Assembly: GCA_965197665.1 (NCBI GenBank)
Contig: CBDANO010000004.1
Span: 310,001 to 374,000 of the forward strand
Origin: CBDANO01 sp965197665
GTDB taxonomy: Bacteria; Chloroflexota; Dehalococcoidia; Lucifugimonadales; UBA3495
Direction of reading: 5' to 3'
DNA length: 64,000 nt
Within the stretch, counting starts at the first letter, position 1, and each line of letters starts with the position of its first letter. Below are positions 7,659 through 15,700 of this stretch, in pieces. The notes under the pieces were generated by a model. That model did no database searches and had not been told where the DNA came from. It saw only the letters and a list, made by a program, of their open reading frames with translations. Position numbers and translations under genes: made by a program.

Positions 7659-9200
7659 CTAAGAAACTTCACTATATCCTCCTGGGTCTTCGCTGCGCCT
7701 TCCCTTTCGGTCCCAACTCAGCAGGAAGACCACCGCTGCGGCTAGGGCAATCAACGCACCCAGCCTAAACACATCCTGCAACGCTTGGATGAACGCCTTC
7801 CCTTCCTGTTCCGCCAAGGTCAAGCCCGCACCGGCCAGCCCATCGAAATGGCGGCCCTCGCTCAACCCGAATATTCCCCCAATAACCGCCACGGACAACA
7901 CACTGCCGACGGCTTGACCCAGGGACAACGCGGCGGACGCGGTACCGAATCTATCGGAAGACACCCTTCCCAACATCAATGCGTAAGCGGAGGCCTGGAA
8001 AAGTCCCAATCCAATCCCAACCACCGCAATACGAAGGCCTACTTGGAGCAAGCCGGACCCGGTGTCTAGGAAACTCATGTAGGCCAGCCCCCCGGCCAAG
8101 ACTATCAAGCCAAGAAGTCCCACCGGCAGAGTGCCGGCTCGGTCGCATATCCAACCCCCCAAGCCGGAGAACCCGGCGTTGAGGCCGGCCAACACCGCCA
8201 ACATTATCCCCAACGTAAAAGAACCTCTACCCAACGTGTCCGAAATGTAGAAGGGGAAGATAAACCAAATGATGAACACGCCCAGGTGTGACAAGAACAT
8301 GCTGCCGACCGAAACAATGAAGGCGTTGGCTCGAATCAGGTCTCGCGGCGCAATCGGCCACTGGGCCCTGCCTTCGACCTGCCAGAACGCCGCCGCGAGG
8401 ATGGCCGCCAAGGGCAGCAAGGTCAGCACTCCGGGGGAAGTCCAGCCCGCCGGAGGCCCAAGGCGCAAGCCAATCACCAGGCAAAGCAGAGCGCCAATCA
8501 GGGTCAGGGCCCCGGCTACGTCGAAGTCGCCGGTCGACTCAGGCCGCCGCTCCCGGCCCATGAACTTCAAAGCCAGAAGCAGGGCTAGGAAGGCAAAGGG
8601 CGCTCGGCCTAAGAAGACCACCTCCCATCCGAACCACTGCATGAGAATGCCGGCGCCTATCGTCCCGGCCAGCATCCCCAAGGCGTGGCTGGACGCTGTA
8701 AATCCCATGCTCAGCCCGCGGCGATGGACGGGAAACACTCTAGCCGCTACCGCCGGCGAAACGGCCAGTAAGCATCCGGTACCCAGCCCTTGGAGCACCC
8801 GAAACCCGACTGCGGTACCAAGGTCCGGGGAGAAAGCGATAGCGAACATGGATACCAGATAGGTGGAGGCGCCGAACAGGTAGACCGGTCTTATGCCAAA
8901 GCGGTCGGCAAAGCCGCCTGCTCCCAAAGCCAACCCGGCCCGGGTAGCAATGAACACCACGAGGAGCCACTGGACCGTTTGCAAGTCGGTATCGAAGTGC
9001 TTGGTGATGGCGGGCAGGGCCACGTTCACCGCGAAATCCGCGGCCGCCAAGAACATGCCCAAGCTGGCGGCAAGGGCCACCATCCGCCGGCCCCAATCCC
9101 CGCCGGCCCACGCAAAGCCTCGTGAAGACCCGTAGGACGTGTTAGACACGATTACCGATTGTACGCCAAGACTTTGGCCCGCGCCGCCCGGGGTCAACAT
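7659..9200 (-). CDS. MFS transporter, DHA2-like (probable drug/solute exporter)
   Basis: Up to 513 residues with about 14 hydrophobic segments, the number expected for the DHA2 (EmrB/QacA) group of proton-driven exporters. The first membrane segment contains AADFAVNVALPAITKHF, matching the motif seen at the end of helix 1 in DHA2 proteins, and DRFGIRP is the loop 2-3 motif. The first 40 residues are polar and the start is unsure: ATG at 9200 has no clear SD, and an in-frame ATG near 9083 lies just before helix 1. No regulator gene is adjacent. Substrate unknown. Confidence 0.85.
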   Translation of the reverse strand: MLTPGGAGQSLGVQSVIVSNTSYGSSRGFAWAGGDWGRRMVALAASLGMFLAAADFAVNVALPAITKHFDTDLQTVQWLLVVFIATRAGLALGAGGFADRFGIRPVYLFGASTYLVSMFAIAFSPDLGTAVGFRVLQGLGTGCLLAVSPAVAARVFPVHRRGLSMGFTASSHALGMLAGTIGAGILMQWFGWEVVFLGRAPFAFLALLLALKFMGRERRPESTGDFDVAGALTLIGALLCLVIGLRLGPPAGWTSPGVLTLLPLAAILAAAFWQVEGRAQWPIAPRDLIRANAFIVSVGSMFLSHLGVFIIWFIFPFYISDTLGRGSFTLGIMLAVLAGLNAGFSGLGGWICDRAGTLPVGLLGLIVLAGGLAYMSFLDTGSGLLQVGLRIAVVGIGLGLFQASAYALMLGRVSSDRFGTASAALSLGQAVGSVLSVAVIGGIFGLSEGRHFDGLAGAGLTLAEQEGKAFIQALQDVFRLGALIALAAAVVFLLSWDRKGRRSEDPGGYSEVS

Positions 9201-9337
9201 TGGCGAAGGCGCGGCCCGGAGCGGGTCCGGCCAACAACATCACTCTGCCGGAAAAAACTGGGCAGGGGTCCGACGAAAGCCCACCGGCGTTTACAATCGG
9301 GCCGCCATATGTTACAAAAAGCGTGACTGCCGCCCCC

Positions 9338-9415
9338 TGTGGTTGATTAGTGTAGTTGATTGGTGTGGTTGACTGGTGTGGCGGATCGTTGTGATGGATT
9401 GGTGAGGCGGACTAG
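9338..9415. repeat. Six 13-bp tandem repeats upstream of acetyl-CoA synthetase
   Basis: Six consecutive 13-bp units at 9338, 9351, 9364, 9377, 9390 and 9403 follow the consensus TGTGGTTGATTGG, with later units more diverged. The array ends 62 bp before the acs start, in the likely promoter or leader region. Confidence 0.85.
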
Positions 9416-9477
9416 CAACCGGTTTTCATCCACAAGCTGCCGGCCTTGGTACTCGCCGCTATGCTGGAGGTAGATCC

Positions 9478-11430
9478 ATGGTAGAGAACGTGGGCGGAAT
9501 CGAAGCGTTGTTGCAAGAAGAACGCGCCTTTCCACCCTCCGAAGAGTTTCGCAAGCAAGCCAACATGGCCGACGAAGGTATCTATGAGGAGGCCGCCCGG
9601 GACCCTGAGGCCTTCTGGGCCAACTTGGCCGAAGAGTTGGACTGGATTCAGAAGTGGGACAAGGTGCTGGACTGGGACCCGCCCCACGCTCAGTGGTTCG
9701 TCGGCGGGAAGCTCAACGTTTCTTACAACTGCGTGGACCGGCACCTGAAATCGGCCCGGCGCAATAAGGCGGCGATCATCTGGGAAGGGGAGCCGGGTGA
9801 TTGGAAAGTCTACACCTACTGGGACCTTTACCGGGAGGTGTGCCGGTTCGCCAATGGACTGAAGAGCCTGGGAGTCGCCAAGGGCGACCGGGTCACCATA
9901 TACATGCCGATGGTACCCGAGTTGCCCATCGCAATGCTGGCCTGCGCCCGCATCGGCGCTCCCCACAGCGTGATCTTCGGCGGTTTCAGCGCCGAATCAA
10001 TTCGCGACCGGCTCGAAGACTCCCAGTCAAAGGTCATGATAACCGCTGACGGCGGCTACCGGCGGGGTAGCATCGTGCAGCTCAAGAAGAATGCCGACGA
10101 CTCTCTGGAGGGCGAAACCACCGTAGAGCGCATGGTGGTGTTGCGCCGCACCGGCCACGCGGACGACCGGATGGTCGAGGGCCGCGACGTTTGGTGGCAC
10201 GATCTGGTGGCCGACCAGCCCATGACCTGCGAGCCGACGCCGATGGACAGCGAGGACATGCTGTACCTGCTCTATACCAGCGGCACTACCGGCAAGCCCA
10301 AGGGCATCGTACATACCACCGCCGGCTATTTGTTGGGCACTTATACCACCGCCAAGTGGATTTTCGACCTGAAGGAAGACGACGTTTATTGGTGCACCGC
10401 GGACATAGGCTGGGTCACGGGCCATAGCTACATTCTGTACGGCCCCCTAGCCAACGGGGCCACCACTGTCATGTACGAAGGCTCGCCGGACTATCCGGAC
10501 CGGGACCGGTTTTGGGCCATCGTGGCCAAGTACGGCGTCACCATCATGTATACGGCGCCGACGGCTATCCGCACCTTCATGCGCTGGGGAGAGGAGCGCC
10601 CCCGCCGCCATGACCTGTCCACTCTCCGGCTATTGGGAACGGTGGGCGAGCCAATCAACCCCGAAGCTTGGATGTGGTACTGGGAGCACATCGGCCAAGG
10701 GCGCTGCCCGGTGGTGGACACTTGGTGGCAGACCGAGACCGGCATGGTGCTGATCGCGCCGCTGCCGGGTATCACCACCCTCAAGCCGGGTTCGGCGACT
10801 AAGCCCTTCCCGGGAATAGAGGCGGAGATTGTCGATGAAGCCGGCAACGCTGTCGGGCCGGGAGGCGGCGGTTACTTGACCATCAAAGGGCCCTGGCCTG
10901 CCATGCTCCGGACTATTTACGGAGACCCGGACCGGTTCGTAGAGCAATACTGGTCTCGCTATCCCGGAATCTACTTCACCTCCGACGGCGCCAAGTTGGA
11001 CCAGGATGGGAACTTCTGGTTGCTGGGCCGGGTTGACGACGTCATCAACGTGTCAGCCCACCGTATCAGCACCATGGAGGTCGAAAGCGCTCTAGTCGAC
11101 AACCTTAAGGTGGCCGAGGCGGCCTGCATCGGCAAGTCCCACGAGGTCAAGGGGCAAGCGATTGTCGGCTTCGTTACGCTGAAGGACAACGTGGCCGCGT
11201 CCGACGAGGTGGTTACCGAGCTCAAGCAACACGTCGCCGCCAAGATTGGCCCTATGGCCCGACCCGACGACATCTACTTCACCGCCGAGTTGCCCAAGAC
11301 CCGGAGCGGTAAAATCATGCGGCGATTGCTTAGAGACGTAGCCGAGGGCCGGGCTCTTGGGGATACGACTACTCTGGCAGACCCGGCGGTGGTCGAGGGC
11401 CTAAAGGAACAGTACGGGGACGAAGAGTAG
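9478..11430 (+). CDS. acsA: Acetyl-CoA synthetase (AMP-forming)
   Basis: This 650-residue enzyme joins acetate and CoA using ATP via acetyl-AMP. It has the full-length Acs layout: N-terminal ACAS domain (EDLDWIQKWDKVLDW-like start), P-loop-like YTSGTTGKPKG near residue 267, WWQTETG, and the C-terminal PKTRSGKIMRR whose Lys is the usual regulatory acetylation site. The ATG start has a GGAGG SD. Thirteen-bp tandem repeats lie just upstream. It stands alone or leads the PaREP1 gene 91 bp downstream. A related short-chain substrate such as propionate cannot be excluded. Confidence 0.93.
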   Translation: MVENVGGIEALLQEERAFPPSEEFRKQANMADEGIYEEAARDPEAFWANLAEELDWIQKWDKVLDWDPPHAQWFVGGKLNVSYNCVDRHLKSARRNKAAIIWEGEPGDWKVYTYWDLYREVCRFANGLKSLGVAKGDRVTIYMPMVPELPIAMLACARIGAPHSVIFGGFSAESIRDRLEDSQSKVMITADGGYRRGSIVQLKKNADDSLEGETTVERMVVLRRTGHADDRMVEGRDVWWHDLVADQPMTCEPTPMDSEDMLYLLYTSGTTGKPKGIVHTTAGYLLGTYTTAKWIFDLKEDDVYWCTADIGWVTGHSYILYGPLANGATTVMYEGSPDYPDRDRFWAIVAKYGVTIMYTAPTAIRTFMRWGEERPRRHDLSTLRLLGTVGEPINPEAWMWYWEHIGQGRCPVVDTWWQTETGMVLIAPLPGITTLKPGSATKPFPGIEAEIVDEAGNAVGPGGGGYLTIKGPWPAMLRTIYGDPDRFVEQYWSRYPGIYFTSDGAKLDQDGNFWLLGRVDDVINVSAHRISTMEVESALVDNLKVAEAACIGKSHEVKGQAIVGFVTLKDNVAASDEVVTELKQHVAAKIGPMARPDDIYFTAELPKTRSGKIMRRLLRDVAEGRALGDTTTLADPAVVEGLKEQYGDEE

Positions 11431-11521
11431 GACTGACGAGCCGCAAACACCTAGGCGCACGGCCTACGCGCCCACGTGACCGGCAAAATTCGCCGCAACG
11501 GATTTAACGGAGACTTCATCA

Positions 11522-11932
11522 ATGACAACAGCACCCGCCCCCGACCCGGAAGCCGCCCGGAACCATCTTCTCCATTGCCGCCAGTACATGGATAATGCCT
11601 TGGAGGCAATGCAAAAGAACGAGTTGGGGAAGACCGGAGAAATGCTGTGGGGCAGCGTCACTCAGGCCCTGCACGCCGTTGACGCTTGGCGCGGGTCGGT
11701 GATTAACTCGCATCGGGACTTGATGAACTTTTCAGTTAGGATAAGCCGGGAAATCGACGACCCAACTTACCCTAACAACATCGCGTCGGCGCGCAGACTC
11801 CATGACAACTTTTATGTCCCTGACGTCGAGCAGGAGGAAATCGAACTGCTGCTTCCCGGTATCCGGAGAGCCATTTCCCAATTGCTGGCCCTGCTGCCCG
11901 GCGAGGTCCGCAACTGGACCATCTTGGAGTAG
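11522..11932 (+). CDS. PaREP1-family (HEPN-like) protein, second copy
   Basis: This 136-residue helical protein is a diverged paralogue of the 7146-7508 product. Shared features are a central WGSVTQALHAV segment, SHRDL and ARRLHDNFYVPD, the last corresponding to the family signature LHxNFYE. GGAG lies about 10 nt before the ATG. It follows acs and precedes the Cys-rich mini-ORF and the aldolase-MfnB-TusA fusion on the same strand, so it may belong to that unit. No biochemical role is established for the family. Confidence 0.65.
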   Translation: MTTAPAPDPEAARNHLLHCRQYMDNALEAMQKNELGKTGEMLWGSVTQALHAVDAWRGSVINSHRDLMNFSVRISREIDDPTYPNNIASARRLHDNFYVPDVEQEEIELLLPGIRRAISQLLALLPGEVRNWTILE

Positions 11933-11964
11933 TCCGGGTATATACCTGTGCTGATACGGAGTGA

Positions 11965-12162
11965 ATGATGACGAAGGCATCGGTATGCCCTTGCAGCGAG
12001 GTGGAGCAGTGCGACTGCCATGCTTGCTGCGGCGAGTGCCCAGATAACCCGTTGCCTTGATGCGGCGAATGCTGGGACGTGAATTGCAAGGTGCATAGTT
12101 GGCCGGAACGGGATATCATCCTTAAGACGTTTGGTCGAAACGAGTCTGGCAACTCGCCCTAA
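11965..12162 (+). other. Cys-rich mini-ORF with in-frame TGA (possible selenoprotein or decayed small gene)
   Basis: Two tandem ATGs at 11965/11968 open a frame that reaches TGA at 12058-12060 after 31 residues and continues in the same frame to TAA at 12160-12162. The first part has seven Cys in 25 residues (CPC, CDC, ACCGEC); the part after TGA starts CGECWDVNC. Aligning ACCGECPD with [TGA]CGECWD places the TGA opposite a Cys. That pattern fits selenocysteine, or a Cys codon lost to a stop. No strong SECIS hairpin is obvious; only TGCA-AGG-TGCA about 25 nt downstream. The SD is weak (GGAGTGA). The frame ends 15 bp before the fusion gene. Confidence 0.4.
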
Positions 12163-12177
12163 TGGAGTGCACATATC

Positions 12178-14208
12178 ATGGCTGACTACAAAAAAACCGA
12201 AGCTCAGGACTGGGCCTGGGAAACCTTGAAGGGGCAATGGACTACCCTCATGACCCCCTTTACCGATGATGATGAGGTTGACGAAGCGGGGCTGCGCCAT
12301 AACATACGCCACATCAGGAAACTAGGCACCAAAGGCGCGGGCTGCACTTGGGGCATGGGTGAATTTTGGAGCCTGACTCACGACGAGCGCCTTCGTGTCA
12401 TGGATATCCTGGCCGAAGAAGCCACTGGCCAGTGGCTTACCGGCGCCCATGTGACCCACTCGTCGGCGCCCGAGATGTTGTCCTTGGCCAAACACGCCGA
12501 AGGCGCCGGCTTCGACGTGCTCATCGTCGCCCCGCCTTACATAGTAGCCAAGACCGAAGAGCAGGTCATAGACTACGTTCAACTCCTCGCCGACAACACC
12601 TCCCTGGCTATCATGTTCTACAACTCGCCCCAGTTCGGCATCGTAATGAGTCCCGCCGGCTTGGCGCGGCTGTGCCGGATACCCAACGTAGTAGGAGTCA
12701 AAGAAGCCAGTTTCAATCAAGCCCTGTCCATCGAGGCCCACTTGACCCTGGGTAAGGAGCACATCATCAGCACACCCGACGAGTGGATATTCCGGAAGGG
12801 CAAGGAGTTGGGCTTTCAGCAGCAAGTAATGTTTTCCAACACCTCGGACTGGCGCTTCGACACACCCGAGGCCAACCACTACGTCCAGTTCATTGACCGT
12901 GCTACCGGCGGCGACTTGGACGAAGGGTTCTACGATACCCACCTGAGGCGCATCAAGGAACTGTCGGACTTTTGGTGGACCCGTACCGTTACCAAGTACA
13001 ACGGCGCGCTGCCCGTGCCCATGGTCAAGTACTGGGGTGAGTTGATGGGCATGGCCGGCGGACCGGTCAGGCCTCCCCTCAGCGACCTTACGTCCGAAGA
13101 GAAGGAAACCCTCAAGCAGGAACTGGAACCGCTCAAGCCCAAACCCTTGGCGGCTCCGGCGGTGTCCAACCCCCGCGTTGCTTGGCTTACGGGCAACAAC
13201 AGCTTCTTCTCCGGAATGCTGCTGATGGTCAGCGTCCAGAACGTGGCCGAAGCCCTGGAAGCGGAACGGGGCGGCGCCGACGTCGTGGACGTCAAGAACC
13301 TGCAAGAAGCCTTGGTGGGCTCGGGGCACCCTTCGGTGGTCCAGCAAGTACGGGCCCAGGTTCCCGCCGAGAAGCACGTAAGCGTAACTTTAGGGGTAGT
13401 ACCCGGGCAGCCGGGCACGGTGGCCATGGCTGCCTACGCCGCGGCGGTCTTGGACGCCACCTCGGTGAAAGTTGGATTTTGCAACACCGACTACGAAACG
13501 GCCGTGGAAACATTGCGTCAGTCCCGGCGGGCTATGGAGGGCTTCAATACGAAGCTCATCGGGTCCCTATTCGCCGATAACCATCTGCTCGGCGGGCTTG
13601 ACCCTCACCTGATGGTGCAACTGGCCAAAGAGGGTGAATGCGACGGGTTCCTCATCGACACCTTGACCAAAGATGGGCGCAACCTGTTTGACTTCATACC
13701 GGAACCTAAGCTGCGGGAAATGGTGATTCAAGGCAAGGAGTTGGGCTTGAGCACCTCGTTGTCGGGCCATCTCCGGATTGAGGACTTGGACGAACTGGCC
13801 CGCATCAACCCGGACATAGTGGGAGTCCGCGGCGCCGTATGCAGCAAGGGGGAAAGGGACCGGACCGTGGCTTGGGAGGCAGTCGCCGAGTTCAAGCGCC
13901 AGCTGGACCTGCGAAAGAGCGGTGAAGTGAGTGTTCACCACGAGCCAATGCAGGCGGCGGGCAACGGGTCCAACGGGGGCTGGGTGATCATCGATGGCCG
14001 AGGAAAGAGTTGCGCCGGAGTCATTTCCGCGCTAACCCGACAAATAGAAACCGACCGCCGGTCCTTCGTCGAAGCGATCTTGGCCGACGCCCTGAATATT
14101 TACGACGTTATTGTTTGGGCCGAAAACGCCGGGCACAATTTGCTTACCCAGCGTAAGGAGACCGACGGCACCATGCGGGTGCTCATTCAGCCCGATGGAA
14201 GATCATAA
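12178..14208 (+). CDS. Three-domain fusion: DHDPS-family aldolase, MfnB-like 4-HFC-P synthase, TusA-like domain
   Basis: A 676-residue protein. Residues 15-315 are a dihydrodipicolinate-synthase/N-acetylneuraminate-lyase barrel with Tyr148 (FYNSP) and Schiff-base Lys175 (VGVKEAS). Residues 345-575 match (5-formylfuran-3-yl)methyl phosphate synthase, the first enzyme of methanofuran synthesis, which makes 4-HFC-P from two glyceraldehyde 3-phosphates. Asp371, Lys373, Lys431, Asp494 and Lys498 fall at the places of the MfnB active-site residues, and RGAVCSKGERD is conserved. Residues 602-673 resemble TusA sulfur carriers, with Cys612 in RGKSCAG but lacking the following Pro. All three parts are in one uninterrupted frame. 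A terminator follows. The first domain's substrate is unknown. Confidence 0.85.
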   Translation: MADYKKTEAQDWAWETLKGQWTTLMTPFTDDDEVDEAGLRHNIRHIRKLGTKGAGCTWGMGEFWSLTHDERLRVMDILAEEATGQWLTGAHVTHSSAPEMLSLAKHAEGAGFDVLIVAPPYIVAKTEEQVIDYVQLLADNTSLAIMFYNSPQFGIVMSPAGLARLCRIPNVVGVKEASFNQALSIEAHLTLGKEHIISTPDEWIFRKGKELGFQQQVMFSNTSDWRFDTPEANHYVQFIDRATGGDLDEGFYDTHLRRIKELSDFWWTRTVTKYNGALPVPMVKYWGELMGMAGGPVRPPLSDLTSEEKETLKQELEPLKPKPLAAPAVSNPRVAWLTGNNSFFSGMLLMVSVQNVAEALEAERGGADVVDVKNLQEALVGSGHPSVVQQVRAQVPAEKHVSVTLGVVPGQPGTVAMAAYAAAVLDATSVKVGFCNTDYETAVETLRQSRRAMEGFNTKLIGSLFADNHLLGGLDPHLMVQLAKEGECDGFLIDTLTKDGRNLFDFIPEPKLREMVIQGKELGLSTSLSGHLRIEDLDELARINPDIVGVRGAVCSKGERDRTVAWEAVAEFKRQLDLRKSGEVSVHHEPMQAAGNGSNGGWVIIDGRGKSCAGVISALTRQIETDRRSFVEAILADALNIYDVIVWAENAGHNLLTQRKETDGTMRVLIQPDGRS

Positions 14209-14217
14209 GACCGCAAC

Positions 14218-14244
14218 AAAAAAACCCCTCAGAAGGGGGATTTT
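14218..14244. terminator. Rho-independent terminator, probably bidirectional
   Basis: CCCCT (14225-14229) pairs with AGGGG (14234-14238) across a CAGA loop. An A-run (14218-14224) lies on the left and GATTTT on the right, so it can end the fusion transcript on the plus strand and speE on the minus strand. Confidence 0.7.
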
Positions 14245-14297
14245 CCACTCTATTCAAGCGCGCACTTTGGCGTCGGGCCGAACCAGCCCTTCTTGGT

Positions 14298-15209
14298 CTA
14301 AACCATGAACACCGGCGCCGCGTCCACGTTTATCCGGCGCTCTTCCTCAATGCCGTCGCGGAGGAACTTCGGCAAGGCAAACATGCTCCGGTGGCTTTCG
14401 CCGTCGTAGTGCTTCAGCGTCTTATCGATTCTAGCCGCAATGAGCCGGTCTACTTGTTCCCCGGAATACTCGACTAGTGGAGAATCCGACGCCAGGCAGA
14501 ATCCCCACAAAGTCTGGAACGCCGGCACGTGGACTTGAATCGCCTTGGTATGTTCGAACACGCCGGCCAGGGTCTTGTAAATCGTCGTGAAGCACTCCCG
14601 GTAGCTTAGCAGTCCCGCCGGGCCGGACTGGGTCACGAGAATGCCGCCCGGATTCAGCCTCGATTTAGCGATCCGGTAGTATTCTTCGGTGTACAGTAGA
14701 TAAGCCGTTCCCGCCTCCAGAGGGTCAACCAAGTCCATGACCATCACATCGAAAGTTTCACTGCTGCTTGCCAAATACTCCCTGGCGTCCTGATGGTACA
14801 GGCTCACCCTCGTGTCGTCGAAGCTACCGCCGTGGTGCTGAGGAAGGTACCGGCGGCAAAGTTCTACCACCTCTTGGTCCAAGTCCAGCATGGTTACCCG
14901 CTCCACCGATTCGTGGGCCAAAGCCTCCCGCAGGGTGCCCCCTTCGCCGCCGCCGCCGATGAACACGGACTTTGGTCCCGGATGCAGCAGCATAGCGGGG
15001 TGGACCAACGACTCGTGATAGATGTGTTCGTCGAGCTCGGTGGATTGGGTCTTGCCGTCCAGGACCAAACTGCGGCCGAAGACGCTGGAGTCCAAGACCT
15101 CTACCTTCTGGTAGGCTGTCTCCCCGGAGTAGAGAACCTTCCGCACCCTGAGCATCATTGCCAGGTCCGGAGAGATTGTCTCCAAATACCATTGACCAGG
15201 TATGTCCAT
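14298..15209 (-). CDS. speE: Spermidine synthase (polyamine aminopropyltransferase)
   Basis: About 303 residues from ATG 15209. It transfers an aminopropyl group from decarboxylated SAM to putrescine or a related amine. FIGGGGEGGTLREAL is the SAM-binding loop, MLDLDQEVVELCRRYLP the following acidic strand, and MVMDLVDPLEAG the catalytic Asp region. The open frame extends 47 codons further upstream, but that part overlaps speD and reads as shadow. speD ends 20 bp upstream, so speD-speE form an operon supplying and using decarboxylated SAM. No SD is well placed, which suggests coupling to speD translation. Confidence 0.9.
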   Translation of the reverse strand: MDIPGQWYLETISPDLAMMLRVRKVLYSGETAYQKVEVLDSSVFGRSLVLDGKTQSTELDEHIYHESLVHPAMLLHPGPKSVFIGGGGEGGTLREALAHESVERVTMLDLDQEVVELCRRYLPQHHGGSFDDTRVSLYHQDAREYLASSSETFDVMVMDLVDPLEAGTAYLLYTEEYYRIAKSRLNPGGILVTQSGPAGLLSYRECFTTIYKTLAGVFEHTKAIQVHVPAFQTLWGFCLASDSPLVEYSGEQVDRLIAARIDKTLKHYDGESHRSMFALPKFLRDGIEEERRINVDAAPVFMV

Positions 15210-15229
15210 ATCCTTGCTGGGCCGGCAGC

Positions 15230-15595
15230 TTAGTGGGTAGCCGCTTTTTGGACCATTCCCCTGGGGACTTCGATGATGTCCGGGTCCCGGCACTCCAGCT
15301 TTTCGGCAAGAATGTCGGCGGCTTCTTTGGGGCGGAAGGAAGGCCCGCAAGCGAAGATGTCGGCGGCTGCGTACCCGAATTCAGGCCAAGTGTGAATCGA
15401 TATGTGGGACTCGGCTATGGAGAGGATGCCGGTAACTCCTTGGGGACTGAAGCGGTGGAACGATTCACCGACCACGGTGGCCCCGACATCGTGAGCAGTG
15501 TTGAGGAGCGTTTGCCTTATGAATTCTACGTCGTTGAGGAGTTGGGGGTTACACTCGTTGAGCTCCAGCAGTAGATGAAGTCCTAGTCCATTCAA
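15230..15595 (-). CDS. speD: S-adenosylmethionine decarboxylase proenzyme
   Basis: A 121-residue class 1b AdoMet decarboxylase. The precursor cleaves itself between Glu62 and Ser63 in AESHISIHTWPE, Ser63 becoming the pyruvoyl cofactor; His68 and Cys83 occupy the same numbered positions as in the Thermotoga enzyme. It makes decarboxylated SAM for SpeE encoded just downstream. The TTG start at 15595 is preceded by AGGAGG at 8 nt. A promoter-like pair sits about 50 bp upstream. No arginine or ornithine decarboxylase gene is in the window. Confidence 0.93.
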   Translation of the reverse strand: MNGLGLHLLLELNECNPQLLNDVEFIRQTLLNTAHDVGATVVGESFHRFSPQGVTGILSIAESHISIHTWPEFGYAAADIFACGPSFRPKEAADILAEKLECRDPDIIEVPRGMVQKAATH

Positions 15596-15642
15596 TCACC
15601 TGCCCTCCTGTATTTCGATTGCCGTCCAAACAGCAAACACCA

Positions 15643-15671
15643 ATTCTAATTGTATGAGGCTGGGTAATCAA
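15643..15671 (-). promoter_or_regulatory. Predicted sigma-70-type promoter for speD-speE
   Basis: On the minus strand TTGATT (15666-15671) and TAGAAT (15643-15648) are separated by exactly 17 bp. The predicted start is near 15636, about 40 nt before the TTG start codon. Confidence 0.5.
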
Positions 15672-15700
15672 TACCTGTGAACCGGTGACTTGGCGGCGGC

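Noticed and set aside
9338..9415. CRISPR array
   Set aside because: Units are 13 bp, contiguous and without spacers, and no cas genes are in the window.
12322..13377. 351-residue minus-strand frame inside the fusion gene
   Set aside because: The plus-strand product has three recognisable domains; the minus frame has none and no SD.
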